From positions 1 to 64,000 of the forward strand of contig NZ_JABUBU010000009.1 in assembly GCF_019834675.1 (NCBI RefSeq): a stretch of 64,000 nucleotides of DNA. The letters are read 5' to 3'. This DNA comes from Rhodococcoides corynebacterioides. Its GTDB lineage: Bacteria; Actinomycetota; Actinomycetes; Mycobacteriales; Mycobacteriaceae. The notes beneath the pieces were generated by a model that was not told where the DNA came from, ran no database searches, and saw only the letters and a program-made list of their open reading frames with translations. This document shows positions 28,315 through 37,164 of the stretch, in pieces. Made by a program: the position numbers and the translations under genes. Every line of letters starts with the position of its first letter. Within the stretch, counting starts at the first letter, position 1.

Positions 28315-29085
28315 GTGGCACGACGCATCACCACCCTGACGGTCCGGCGGACCGAGCGACTGACGGACCACCTCGTCCGGGTGGTCCTCGGCGACCCCGG
28401 TTTCGACGACTTCGAGCCCGTCGAGTTCACCGACGGATACGTCAAGCTGCACTTCGACGTGGCCGGTGAGACCGTCCTGCGGACCTACACGGTGAGTGTC
28501 GTGGACCCCGTCGCGCGGGAGATCGCCATCGACTTCGTGGTGCACGGCGACACCGGCGTGGCCGGACCCTGGGCGTCGAGCGCTGCGGCGGGACAGCAGC
28601 TCTCGTTCTTCGGACCCGCCGGTGCCTACGCCCCCCGCGCGGACGCCGAGTGGCATCTGCTGGCCGCGGACGAGACCGGCCTGCCCGCCCTGGCCGCCGC
28701 GCTGCGCGCGATGCCCGGCGACGCCCGCGGTGTGGCCGTGATCGAGGTGGCCGGTCCCGGCGAGGAGGTGCCGATCGCGGCGCCGGTCGGAATCGACGTG
28801 CAATGGGTGCATCGGGGTGCCACGGCCGACGTGGCGCCCGCCGACGTCGTCGGCGGAGACGCTCCGCTGGTGACCGCGGTGCGCGCGATCGACTGGCGGC
28901 CCGGTCCGGTACAGGTCTTCGTCCACGGCGAGGCGGAGACCGTCATGCATCATCTGCGCCCGTATCTGCGGCGCGAGCGTGGCGTTCCGGCCGAGTGGGC
29001 CTCGATTTCGGGATACTGGCGTCGTGGCCGGAGCGAAGAGGGATTCCGTACGTGGAAGCGGGAACTCGCGGCCGCCGAAGCCTGA
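28315..29085 (+). CDS. Siderophore-interacting FAD-binding protein (ViuB-like)
   Basis: A 256-residue ferric-siderophore reductase-type flavoprotein. The FAD-binding motif R-T-Y-T appears in [11 protein letters not shown] near residue 60; the C-terminal SIP domain includes [17 protein letters not shown] and ends [21 protein letters not shown], the family's typical close. It should release iron from imported siderophores in the cytoplasm. The position before xerC matches viuB (Rv2895c) as recalled. An IdeR-like box sits upstream of the GTG start. The 3' end overlaps the recombinase gene. Confidence 0.9.
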   Translation: MARRITTLTVRRTERLTDHLVRVVLGDPGFDDFEPVEFTDGYVKLHFDVAGETVLRTYTVSVVDPVAREIAIDFVVHGDTGVAGPWASSAAAGQQLSFFGPAGAYAPRADAEWHLLAADETGLPALAAALRAMPGDARGVAVIEVAGPGEEVPIAAPVGIDVQWVHRGATADVAPADVVGGDAPLVTAVRAIDWRPGPVQVFVHGEAETVMHHLRPYLRRERGVPAEWASISGYWRRGRSEEGFRTWKRELAAAEA

Positions 29086-29992
29086 CTCGGCTCTTCTCGC
29101 GCGGTTCGCCGACCACCTGACCTACCGGCGGGGGCGCTCGGCGCACACGGTGCGGGCGTATCTGTCCGACGTCGGTTCGCTGTTCGCGTTCCTGGACGTC
29201 GACCCGGACGACCCCGCCGTGCGTCTCGACGACGTGCTGACCCGACGCGCGCTGCGCGCCTGGCTCGCCGACGTCTCCCGACGGTCCGCGCGGACCACCG
29301 TCGCCCGCCGGGTGAGTTCGATACGCACGTTCACCGCGTGGCTCGCCGACGCCGAGCTGACCGCCGCCGACGCCGGCTCCTCGCTCGTGGCCCCGGCGGC
29401 GCACCGAACCCTGCCCGGCGTGTTGCGGGCGGGCGAGGCCTCGGACGCGCTCGCCGCCGCCGCGCTCGGCGCCGAACAACACGACCCGCTCGCGCTGCGG
29501 GACCACCTGATCGTGGAACTGCTGTACGCGACGGGTATCCGTGTCGGTGAACTGTGCGGGCTCGACGTCGACGACGTCGATCGCGATCGCCGGGTGATCC
29601 GGGTCCTGGGCAAGGGCGACCGTGAGCGCGTCGTGCCGTTCGGGCTGCCGGCGGACCGGGCGCTCGGCACCTGGCTCGACGTGGGGCGCCCGGCGCTGTG
29701 GGTGCCGCGCTCGGGCAGCGCGCTGCTGCTCGGGACGCGCGGCGGCCGGTTGGACCAGCGTCAGGCCCGGACCGTCGTCCACCGGGTTCTCGAGGCGGTG
29801 CCCGGAGCCCCCGATCTGGGACCCCACGGCTTGCGTCACTCGGCCGCGACGCACCTGCTCGAGGGCGGGGCGGATCTGCGCGTGGTGCAGGAACTGCTCG
29901 GTCACGCGTCGTTGGCCACCACCCAGCTCTACACGCACGTGTCGGTGGATCGACTGCGCGCCGTGCACGACCGGGCGCACCCGCGCGCGTAG
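29024..29992 (+). CDS. xerC: Tyrosine recombinase XerC
   Basis: A 322-residue XerC/D-type recombinase that resolves chromosome dimers at dif with its partner XerD. An N-terminal SAM-like core-binding domain ([28 protein letters not shown]) is followed by the catalytic domain: Arg in [12 protein letters not shown], Lys in [13 protein letters not shown]-x-x-R in [13 protein letters not shown], His in [13 protein letters not shown] and the nucleophilic Tyr in QLYTHVS. The start is uncertain. GTG 29024 overlaps the upstream gene by 62 bases and GTG 28979 by 107; no later start leaves the N domain intact. Location corresponds to Rv2894c as recalled, supporting host XerC rather than an integrase. 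Confidence 0.9.
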   Translation: MAGAKRDSVRGSGNSRPPKPDSALLARFADHLTYRRGRSAHTVRAYLSDVGSLFAFLDVDPDDPAVRLDDVLTRRALRAWLADVSRRSARTTVARRVSSIRTFTAWLADAELTAADAGSSLVAPAAHRTLPGVLRAGEASDALAAAALGAEQHDPLALRDHLIVELLYATGIRVGELCGLDVDDVDRDRRVIRVLGKGDRERVVPFGLPADRALGTWLDVGRPALWVPRSGSALLLGTRGGRLDQRQARTVVHRVLEAVPGAPDLGPHGLRHSAATHLLEGGADLRVVQELLGHASLATTQLYTHVSVDRLRAVHDRAHPRA

Positions 29993-30131
29993 ACGCCGAG
30001 AGACGGAGCGGCGGCCTCGCGTCGACCCGGTTCCCTGTCGAACCCGGTGCCCGGGGGCCCTTTGGTAGCGTTTCGTCCCGACGGGCGCGCGCACGGGGGA
30101 GGCCGCGCCGGGACCCACGAGGGGAGGCGTG

Positions 30132-31307
30132 ATGACCCGATTCGACCCGGCCCGATTCGACGAGACGGACGGGGCGTGGCTGCCGCCCGAATCCACGCCC
30201 GAACCCGCGCCCCAGCCCAGCCCTCACCCGGCGCCGGGCCCCGCACACCAGAACCCCGGCTATCAGGGTGCCGGTTACCAGGGTTACGGATACCAGGACC
30301 CCGCACACCCGGGCCCCGGGCACACCCGGTCCCACGGCTCCGCGGGCATCGGGTCGCAGGGCACGGGACCTCGACCCGGTCCCGTGCCGAGCGGGTCGCC
30401 GTCGGCGCCCACCGGATGGCGTCGGGCCGTCGACACGATGCTGGGCCGACGCGCGTCGGCCGCCGAGGTGCGGCGCCGGAACCTGCGCGAGCGCATCACC
30501 CAGCCCGTGTCCGGTGACTATCGGATCGCGCTGCTGTCGCTCAAGGGCGGCGTCGGCAAGACCACCGTCACCGTCGGACTGGGGTCGGTGCTGGCGTCCA
30601 TGCGCGGCGACAACGTCGTGGCCGTCGACGCCAACCCGGATTTCGGCACGCTCGGCGAGCGAGTCCCGCGTCAGACCACGTCGACGGTGCGCGACCTGCT
30701 GGCCGCGCGTCCGTGGATCCGCAGTTACGCCGACATCCGCCTGCACACCTCGCAGTCGTCGTCCCGGCTCGAGGTCGTGGCGGGGGAGCGTGACCCCGCC
30801 GCCTCGGAGGCGTTCACCGACCGCGACTACCGCGCGGTGGTGGAGACGCTGTGCACGCACTACGGCATCGTGCTCACCGACTGCGGAACGGGCATCATGC
30901 ATTCCGCCATGGACGGGGTGCTGTCCCTCGCCCACGCGTTGGTCCTCGTCAGTTCGCCCGCGGTGGACGGGGCCCGTAGCGCCGCCGCCACCCTCGACTG
31001 GCTCGGTCTGCACGGCTACGCGCACCTCGTCGAGCGCACGGTGGTGGTCGTCAGCGCGAACCGGCCGGGTGCAGCGAGCATCGACATGGACGAACTGAAG
31101 CGTCATTTCCTGGCGCGGTGCCGCGCCGTCGTGGTCATCCCGTTCGACGAGCATCTCGCGGAGGGGTCGGTGGTCGAGCTGGACCGGCTGCGCCCACGCA
31201 CCCGGGACGCCTTCGTCGAACTCGCGGCGATGATGGCCGACGACTTCCCGGCCGCCGGTGGCCGGCACGCGGTCCCGGCCGCCCCGGACGCCCTGCGCGC
31301 CTGGTGA
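30132..31307 (+). CDS. MinD/ParA-like ATPase with Pro-rich N-terminus (EspI-like)
   Basis: A 391-residue protein. Residues ~20-95 are Pro/Gly/Tyr/Gln-rich with GYQGAGYQGYGYQ repeats and probably disordered. The ATPase domain begins near residue 128 with LLSLKGGVGKTTVTVGLGSVLA, a deviant Walker A, then VDANPDFGTLG and DCGTGIMHSA. This architecture resembles EspI and related ATPases of ESX/type VII secretion loci, yet no ESX component is nearby. ATG 30132 or GTG 30129 follow ggggagg (30121-30127); a tagcgt -10 lies at 30066. Its 3' end overlaps the convergent peptidase gene. Function is unassigned. Confidence 0.83.
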   Translation: MTRFDPARFDETDGAWLPPESTPEPAPQPSPHPAPGPAHQNPGYQGAGYQGYGYQDPAHPGPGHTRSHGSAGIGSQGTGPRPGPVPSGSPSAPTGWRRAVDTMLGRRASAAEVRRRNLRERITQPVSGDYRIALLSLKGGVGKTTVTVGLGSVLASMRGDNVVAVDANPDFGTLGERVPRQTTSTVRDLLAARPWIRSYADIRLHTSQSSSRLEVVAGERDPAASEAFTDRDYRAVVETLCTHYGIVLTDCGTGIMHSAMDGVLSLAHALVLVSSPAVDGARSAAATLDWLGLHGYAHLVERTVVVVSANRPGAASIDMDELKRHFLARCRAVVVIPFDEHLAEGSVVELDRLRPRTRDAFVELAAMMADDFPAAGGRHAVPAAPDALRAW

Positions 31308-31851
31308 CCCACCGCCGCGCCGTCGGCTTCAGCCGTATCGGACCGGCCCGCAGGAGCGACGCCGGGTCCACGTAGGTGTCGCCGCGTCGGGCGCCCCAGT
31401 GCAGGCACCGTGCCACGGGGCACGACGCGTGGCCGTCCTCGAGCACGGCGATCGGCTGTCCCCCGCGGACCCGGGCGCCCCGGGAGACGAGGGGTCGGAC
31501 GGGTTCGTACGTCGTGCGCACGTCGCCGTGGTCGAGCGAGACGACACCGCGACCGGCCACGACGCCGGCGAACACGACCACTCCGTCGCCCGCCGCGAGC
31601 ACCGTCGGCTCCGGCGTCGGACCGCCGTCGAGATCGAGTCCGCGGTGGCCGGGCAGCCACCGTTCCGGCGGCGGTGCGAACGCCGTGACGACGACGGGCC
31701 GCGGATCCAGCGGCCACCGGAACGGCCGGGGATCCGCGGCGGAGGCACCCGCGGACAGGGAGCCGAGCACTAGCAGGACCAGCAGGACGAGCAGGACGAC
31801 CGCCCCGGAACGACCGGCGGACCGGACGCGGGTGTGCGCGAGAATCGGCAT
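31135..31851 (-). CDS. M23 family metallopeptidase (LytM-like)
   Basis: A 238-residue secreted or membrane-anchored peptidoglycan endopeptidase-like protein. The signal/anchor VVLLVLLVLLVLGSLSAGASAA lies at ~residues 16-38. The M23 zinc site H-R-G-L-D is at ~68-72; in the second motif the sequence is C-L-H-W-G, so the first His of the usual HxH is Cys, which is seen in actinobacterial relatives by my recollection. The domain is complete at GPIRLKP (near base 31325). The remaining ~58 residues are Arg/Pro-rich and antisense to the ATPase gene, apparently because no stop follows the domain. Position before rpsB corresponds to Rv2891. Confidence 0.85.
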   Translation of the reverse strand: MPILAHTRVRSAGRSGAVVLLVLLVLLVLGSLSAGASAADPRPFRWPLDPRPVVVTAFAPPPERWLPGHRGLDLDGGPTPEPTVLAAGDGVVVFAGVVAGRGVVSLDHGDVRTTYEPVRPLVSRGARVRGGQPIAVLEDGHASCPVARCLHWGARRGDTYVDPASLLRAGPIRLKPTARRWVTRRAGRPGRPGPRAGHRRPGSRRPSSPRVRRRRPGCVGAAGPARPPTPPRDARRTG

Positions 31852-32170
31852 GGCACGACCCTGCCCGTCGCCGCGGGCCCGCCGCCGCCGCGCGGGGCGT
31901 CCCGGGGACGGCGCGGTCCGGCGCGGGCGGGCTGTGGACGGCCGGTTATGACCTGCGGCGGACGCGTCGTACACTGATCGATGCGACCTGTCCGTACAGG
32001 TCGACTTCGCGCGCTCGTCGCACCCGGCCATCGCTCGGGTACGTGTTCGTCGGCTGGTCCCGTCTTCCACGGGTTCCGGCGAACGGCGAGTGCCAGGGCA
32101 CGGATTACCTCGACCCCTCGCGGGGTCGAACACCGTGCATCAACCGGCAGAGAAAGAGAGACGCACAGCC
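31852..32170 (+). promoter_or_regulatory. rpsB promoter and structured leader
   Basis: This 319-base gap contains no gene I can support. A ttatga/tacact pair (31946-31951, 31970-31975) gives a predicted transcription start near 31982. Directly after it is the perfect hairpin gacctgtccgtacaggtc (31985-32002). A second hairpin, cgacccctcgcggggtcg, lies at 32111-32128. The ribosome-binding site gagaaagagag precedes the ATG at 32171. The leader of about 190 bases could carry S2 autoregulation. Confidence 0.5.
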
Positions 32171-33067
32171 ATGGCTGTTGTGACCATGAAGCAGCTGCTC
32201 GACAGCGGCGCGCACTTCGGGCATCAGACCCGCCGTTGGAACCCGAAGATGAAGCGATTCATCTTCACCGACCGCAACGGCATCTACATCATCGACCTGC
32301 AGCAGACGCTGACGTACATCGACAAGGCGTACGAGTTCGTCAGGGAGACCGTCGCCCACGGTGGCACCGTCCTCTTCGTCGGCACCAAGAAGCAGGCGCA
32401 GGAATCGATCGCGGCCGAGGCCACCCGCGTGGGCATGCCCTACGTGAACCAGCGCTGGCTCGGCGGCATGCTCACCAACTTCTCCACCGTGCACAAGCGC
32501 CTCCAGCGCCTCAAGGAGCTCGAGGCCATGGAGCAGACCGGTGGCTTCGAGGGTCGCACCAAGAAGGAAATCCTCATGCTCACGCGTGAGATGACCAAGC
32601 TGGACCGCACCCTCGGCGGTATCCGCGACATGGGCAAGGTGCCGTCGGCCGTGTGGGTCGTCGACACCAACAAGGAGCACATCGCCGTCGGCGAGGCTCG
32701 CAAGCTGAACATCCCGGTCATCGCGATCCTGGACACCAACTGCGATCCCGACGTGGTCGACTACCCGATTCCGGGCAACGACGACGCGATCCGGTCCGCC
32801 GCACTGCTGACCAAGGTCGTGGCGTCCGCCGTGGCCGAGGGTGTGCAGGCCCGTGCCGGCCGCAACTCCGGCGCGGACGACAAGCCCGAGGTCGGCGCCG
32901 GCGAGCCCCTCGCCGAGTGGGAGCTCGAGCAGCTCGCACAGGCGTCCCCGGCCGCCGAGGCCACGCAGCAGGCCGCTGCGGAGACCCCCGCCGCGACGGA
33001 CGCTCCGGTCACGGACGCTCCGGCCGCCGAGGCTCCCGCCGCGGACGCGTCGAACGCCCAGAGCTGA
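32171..33067 (+). CDS. rpsB: 30S ribosomal protein S2
   Basis: A 298-residue uS2. The N-terminus [27 protein letters not shown] and LVFGTKKQAQ-type segment [12 protein letters not shown] are conserved. The core ends near residue 245, followed by an Ala/Glu-rich actinobacterial tail. ATG 32171 is preferred over an upstream in-frame start at 32090. A strong terminator follows, so most transcripts probably stop before tsf. Confidence 0.97.
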   Translation: MAVVTMKQLLDSGAHFGHQTRRWNPKMKRFIFTDRNGIYIIDLQQTLTYIDKAYEFVRETVAHGGTVLFVGTKKQAQESIAAEATRVGMPYVNQRWLGGMLTNFSTVHKRLQRLKELEAMEQTGGFEGRTKKEILMLTREMTKLDRTLGGIRDMGKVPSAVWVVDTNKEHIAVGEARKLNIPVIAILDTNCDPDVVDYPIPGNDDAIRSAALLTKVVASAVAEGVQARAGRNSGADDKPEVGAGEPLAEWELEQLAQASPAAEATQQAAAETPAATDAPVTDAPAAEAPAADASNAQS

Positions 33068-33073
33068 TGCCAG

Positions 33074-33119
33074 ACGAGACCCGGCGCACCCCTCGCGGTA
33101 CGCCGGGTCTCGTTCTGTG
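33074..33119 (+). terminator. Rho-independent-type terminator after rpsB
   Basis: A perfect 13-bp stem (acgagacccggcg, 33074-33086, with cgccgggtctcgt, 33101-33113) with a 14-base loop, followed by the T-rich tctgtgt. It starts six bases after the rpsB stop codon. Confidence 0.85.
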
Positions 33120-33205
33120 TCACCCCGCGTTCACCCCGGTGTGAGACACCGGGACGGGCTCTTGATCGATCTTTCACTCGAACTTCTACTGGGAGGCTGG
33201 ACCAG

Positions 33206-34030
33206 ATGGCGAACTACACCGCCGCCGACGTCAAGCGGCTCCGTGAGCTCACCGGCTCCGGGATGCTGGACTGCAAGAACGCGCTCGCCGACAACGACGG
33301 CGACTTCGACAAGGCCGTCGAGCAGCTGCGCATCAAGGGCGCGAAGGACGTCGGCAAGCGTGCCGAGCGGTCCACCGCCGAGGGACTGGTCGTGGCCAAG
33401 GACGGTGTCCTGGTCGAGATCAACTCCGAGACCGACTTCGTCGCCAAGAACGAGGAGTTCCAGGCGTTCGCGCAGTCCGTGGCGGACGTCGCGGCGCAGG
33501 GCAAGCCGGCCGACGTCGACGCGCTGAAGGCGCTCGACCTGAACGGCAAGACCGTCGACACCGCACTGCAGGAGCTCTCGGCCAAGATCGGCGAGAAGCT
33601 CGAGATCCGTCGCGTCGTCTCCTTCGACGGCCCGGTCGCGACCTACCTGCACAAGCGCAGCGCGGACCTGCCCCCCGCCGTCGGCGTGCTCGTCGAGTAC
33701 ACCGGTGAGGGCGACGCCGCCGCGGAGGCCGCTCGCGGCGCCGCGATGCAGGTGGCCGCACTCAAGGCCAAGTACGTCACGCGCGACGAGGTCCCCGAGG
33801 ACGTCGTCGAGGGCGAGCGTCGCATCGCCGAGCAGACCGCGCGCGAGGAGGGCAAGCCCGAGGCGGCGCTGCCCAAGATCGTCGAGGGTCGCGTCAACGG
33901 GTACTACAAGGACGTCGTGCTCACCGAGCAGTCGTCCGTGCAGGACAGCAAGAAGTCGGTCAAGGCGATGTTGGCGGACGCCGGGGTCACCATCACCCGC
34001 TTCGTGCGCTTCGAGGTCGGCTCCAACTGA
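33206..34030 (+). CDS. tsf: Elongation factor Ts
   Basis: A 274-residue guanine-nucleotide exchange factor for EF-Tu. The N-terminal UBA-like domain [27 protein letters not shown] and EF-Ts signatures ([32 protein letters not shown]) are intact. ATG 33206 follows gggagg (33191-33196). It lies 138 bases after rpsB, beyond a terminator, and is followed by its own hairpin. Confidence 0.97.
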   Translation: MANYTAADVKRLRELTGSGMLDCKNALADNDGDFDKAVEQLRIKGAKDVGKRAERSTAEGLVVAKDGVLVEINSETDFVAKNEEFQAFAQSVADVAAQGKPADVDALKALDLNGKTVDTALQELSAKIGEKLEIRRVVSFDGPVATYLHKRSADLPPAVGVLVEYTGEGDAAAEAARGAAMQVAALKAKYVTRDEVPEDVVEGERRIAEQTAREEGKPEAALPKIVEGRVNGYYKDVVLTEQSSVQDSKKSVKAMLADAGVTITRFVRFEVGSN

Positions 34031-34066
34031 GCCGACGGTCGTAGCCGAACCGCCACGATCGGCGTC

Positions 34067-34105
34067 GACGGTGCCGTCCACTCACCTCGAGTGGGCGGCA
34101 CCGTC
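34067..34105 (+). terminator. Hairpin terminator after tsf
   Basis: A 17-bp stem with one mismatch (34067-34083, gacggtgccgtccactc; 34089-34105) and a five-base loop. No U tract. It separates tsf from pyrH. Confidence 0.7.
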
Positions 34106-34198
34106 CGCTGTGGAGTGCGGGCGGCGCCGCCGACCCACCGGACCATGGGGCAAGATGCCCTGCAGGCACCCGATTCCACGACGGACAGGAGAGGTATC

Positions 34199-34921
34199 GT
34201 GACCGACGAGACGGCGCGACCCGGTTTCCGACGAGTGTTGCTCAAACTCGGCGGTGAGATGTTCGGCGGCGGGCAGGTCGGTCTCGACCCCGACGTCGTG
34301 CAGAAGGTGGCCGAGGAGATCGCGGAGGTCGTGCGGTCCGGCGCCCAGGTCGCCGTGGTCATCGGTGGGGGCAACTTCTTCCGCGGCGCCGAGTTGCAGG
34401 TACGCGGGATGGACCGCTCGCGCTCGGACTACATGGGCATGCTCGGCACCGTCATGAACTGCCTCGCACTCCAGGACTTCCTCGAGAAGCAGGGCATCAC
34501 GACGCGCGTGCAGACCGCCATCACCATGGGCCAGGTCGCCGAGCCGTACATCCCGCTGCGCGCGGAACGTCACCTCGAGAAGGGGCGCGTCGTCATCTTC
34601 GGCGCCGGCATGGGCATGCCCTACTTCTCCACCGACACCACGGCCGCGCAGCGCGCCCTCGAGATCGGTGCCGAGGTGGTTCTCATGGCCAAGGCGGTCG
34701 ACGGCGTGTACTCGGCCGACCCGAAGGTGGACCCCGACGCCACGATGTTCACCGAGATCACCCACCGCGAGGTGATCGAGAAGGGTCTGAAGGTCGCGGA
34801 CGCCACCGCGTTCAGCCTCTGCATGGACAATGGAATGCCGATCATGGTGTTCAATCTGCTCACCGAGGGGAACATCGCACGTGCGGTGGCCGGTGAGAAG
34901 ATCGGCACGTTGGTCAAGTAG
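34199..34921 (+). CDS. pyrH: Uridylate kinase
   Basis: A 240-residue amino-acid-kinase-family UMP kinase. Conserved segments are [24 protein letters not shown], the [17 protein letters not shown] stretch and [15 protein letters not shown] 34199 is supported by aggagagg (34187-34194); an in-frame start further upstream would lie in the terminator region. It is followed by frr and cdsA in the usual order. Confidence 0.96.
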   Translation: MTDETARPGFRRVLLKLGGEMFGGGQVGLDPDVVQKVAEEIAEVVRSGAQVAVVIGGGNFFRGAELQVRGMDRSRSDYMGMLGTVMNCLALQDFLEKQGITTRVQTAITMGQVAEPYIPLRAERHLEKGRVVIFGAGMGMPYFSTDTTAAQRALEIGAEVVLMAKAVDGVYSADPKVDPDATMFTEITHREVIEKGLKVADATAFSLCMDNGMPIMVFNLLTEGNIARAVAGEKIGTLVK

Positions 34922-34973
34922 TCATCCGGCCCCGGTCAGTGACCGGGCGAGCGAACTATCGGAAGGAACGGTC

Positions 34974-35531
34974 GTGATCGACGAAGCACTCTTCGATGCC
35001 GAGGAGCGAATGGAGAAGGCCGTCTCGGTCGCGCAGGGCGACCTGGCCTCGATCCGGACCGGCCGCGCCAACCCGGGCATGTTCGCCAAGGTCATGGTGG
35101 AGTACTACGGGGCCTTGACCCCCATCACGCAGCTCGCGGGCATCAACGTGCCGGAAGCGCGCATGGTGATCGTCAAGCCGTACGAGCAGAGTCAGCTCGG
35201 TCCCATCGAGACGGCGATCCGCAATTCGGACCTCGGGGTCAACCCGACGAACGACGGCCACATCATCCGCATCTCGGTGCCACAACTCACCGAGGAGCGT
35301 CGCCGCGAGTTCGTCAAGCAGGCCAAGGGCAAGGGCGAGGACGCCAAGGTGTCCATCCGCAACGTCCGCCGCAAGGCGATGGACGAGCTCAAGCGCATCC
35401 AGAAGGACGGCGAAGCCGGCGAGGACGACGTGACCCGCGCGGAAGCGGAACTCGACAAGACGACGTCGAAGTACGTCGCGCAGGTCGAGGAGATCGTGAA
35501 GAACAAGGAAGCGGAACTGATGGAGGTATGA
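34974..35531 (+). CDS. frr: Ribosome recycling factor
   Basis: A 185-residue RRF, the family's standard length. It splits post-termination ribosomes with EF-G. Key segments are [60 protein letters not shown] and [15 protein letters not shown] 34974 follows ggaagga (34961-34967). Its stop overlaps the cdsA start (ATGA). Confidence 0.97.
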   Translation: MIDEALFDAEERMEKAVSVAQGDLASIRTGRANPGMFAKVMVEYYGALTPITQLAGINVPEARMVIVKPYEQSQLGPIETAIRNSDLGVNPTNDGHIIRISVPQLTEERRREFVKQAKGKGEDAKVSIRNVRRKAMDELKRIQKDGEAGEDDVTRAEAELDKTTSKYVAQVEEIVKNKEAELMEV

Positions 35532-36409
35532 CCTCCGTGAGCGAACCCGAGCAGGGCGATCCGGCGGCCCGGACGACCACGGCGAAGTCCACATCGCGGG
35601 CCGGTCGCGATCTGCCCGCGGCGATCGCGGTCGGCGGAGCACTGGGCGTCATGCTCATCGTCGTCCTCGTCTTCGTCCCCATCGCCTTCGTCGGCGTGGC
35701 CGCCGTCGCGGTCGCGGTGGCGTCGTGGGAGGTCACCAAGCGGCTCCGCGAGGCCGACATCCTGGTGCCGCGCATCCCGTTGATCGTCGGCGGTCAGGTG
35801 ATGATCTGGCTGACCCTGCCTCTCGGGGCCACGGGCGCGTTCGCCGCGTTCGCGTCGTCGGTGCTGGTGACCATGGTGTGGCGTCTGCTGTCCGGTGGGC
35901 TGCACGAGGCGCCCCGCAACTACCTGCGTGACTGCGCCGTGTCGCTCTTCGTGCTGTCGTGGTTGCCGATGTTCGGCGCGTTCGCGGCGCTGCTGTGCAT
36001 CGACGACGACGGCGGCGCCCGTGTCCTGGTGCTGATGATCGCGGTGGTGTGCTCCGACGTCGGCGGGTACGCGGCCGGCGTGTTGTTCGGCCGGCACCCG
36101 ATGGCGCCGGCGATCAGTCCGAAGAAGTCCTGGGAGGGACTGGGCGGCTCGCTGCTGCTGTGCGTGATCGGGTCCGCCTGCACCGTGGCCTTCCTGCTGG
36201 ATGCGAACCCGTTGATCGGCGTGCTGCTCGGTGTTCTGGTGGTGTTCTCCGCGACGCTCGGTGATCTGGTCGAGTCCCAGGTCAAGCGCGAGCTGGGCAT
36301 CAAGGACATGGGCACCATGCTCCCCGGCCACGGTGGGCTGATGGACCGCCTGGACTCGGTGCTGCCGTCGATCCTGGTCACCTGGTTGGTTCTTGCCGCG
36401 TTCGTCTGA
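35528..36409 (+). CDS. cdsA: Phosphatidate cytidylyltransferase
   Basis: A 293-residue integral membrane enzyme that makes CDP-diacylglycerol from phosphatidic acid and CTP. An N-terminal charged stretch precedes about eight helices. The CDS signature is seen as [29 protein letters not shown] near the C-terminus, with [12 protein letters not shown] earlier. It is translationally coupled to frr. Confidence 0.95.
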   Translation: MTSVSEPEQGDPAARTTTAKSTSRAGRDLPAAIAVGGALGVMLIVVLVFVPIAFVGVAAVAVAVASWEVTKRLREADILVPRIPLIVGGQVMIWLTLPLGATGAFAAFASSVLVTMVWRLLSGGLHEAPRNYLRDCAVSLFVLSWLPMFGAFAALLCIDDDGGARVLVLMIAVVCSDVGGYAAGVLFGRHPMAPAISPKKSWEGLGGSLLLCVIGSACTVAFLLDANPLIGVLLGVLVVFSATLGDLVESQVKRELGIKDMGTMLPGHGGLMDRLDSVLPSILVTWLVLAAFV

Positions 36410-36422
36410 GCATCGCTCGGGC

Positions 36423-37118
36423 GTGGTGCCGAGCCCCAACATCTGGCACTGGCCGGAGGTCTACGAGGCCGAGAACCGTGCCCAGGATCCCGACGGGCTC
36501 GTCGAGAGCGTGCTGCGGAGCGTCGTTCCGTGGGACGGACGGGACGTCGTCGACGTCGGGTGCGGAGCCGGCTTCCACCTGCCGATGTTCGCGGCGGGTG
36601 CCCGGAGCGTCGTCGGCGTCGAGCCGCATCCGCCGCTGGTCGAGCGCGCTCGTCGCCGCACCGCCCGGGCGCGGCACGTGCGGGTGGCCGAGGGCCGCGC
36701 CGACGCGCTGCCCCTCGCCGACGCGTCGGTCGATCTGGTCCATGCGCGGACCGCCTACTTCTTCGGCCCGGGCTGCGGGCCGGGAATCGCCGAGGCCCTG
36801 CGCGTGCTGCGGCCCGGCGGCGCGTTGGTGATCGTCGATCTGGACGCCACCGTGCCCCCGTACGGCGACTGGATGCGTCGGGACCTGCCGCGGTACGACC
36901 CGGTCGCGGTCGAGCGCTTCTTCGCCGCGCAGGGTTTCGACGATCGGCGCGTCCGCACCTGGTGGGTCTTCGACGACCGTCGGACGCTCGACGCGGTGCT
37001 CGGCATCGAATTCTCCCGCGCGACGGCGGACCGCGCCCGGCGCGAGGTCTCCGGATGCACCCTCGAGGTCGGGTACCGCATCCACGTCCGACGACGGACG
37101 TCGCTCGACCTCCGCTGA
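36423..37118 (+). CDS. Class I SAM-dependent methyltransferase
   Basis: A 231-residue methyltransferase of the type 11 fold. Motif I VVDVGCGAGFHLPMF is near residue 42, the acidic residue at the end of strand 2 is in VVGVEPHP, and post-I/motif II reads LPLADASVDLVHARTAYFFGPG. The substrate is unknown. The GTG at 36423 lies 13 bases after the cdsA stop; a TTG at 36393 would overlap cdsA. It is not part of the conserved cdsA-rlmN backbone and probably entered with the UvrA-like gene that follows. Confidence 0.82.
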   Translation: MVPSPNIWHWPEVYEAENRAQDPDGLVESVLRSVVPWDGRDVVDVGCGAGFHLPMFAAGARSVVGVEPHPPLVERARRRTARARHVRVAEGRADALPLADASVDLVHARTAYFFGPGCGPGIAEALRVLRPGGALVIVDLDATVPPYGDWMRRDLPRYDPVAVERFFAAQGFDDRRVRTWWVFDDRRTLDAVLGIEFSRATADRARREVSGCTLEVGYRIHVRRRTSLDLR

Positions 37119-37164
37119 CGCGCTACGGTCTGTTGCTGGTCGATCACTGCAGCGAGGAGCATCG

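Noticed and set aside
29024..29992. Integrase of a genomic island
   Set aside because: The recombinase sits in the conserved xerC position with host-type motifs, and no tRNA, attachment-site repeat or excisionase is present nearby.
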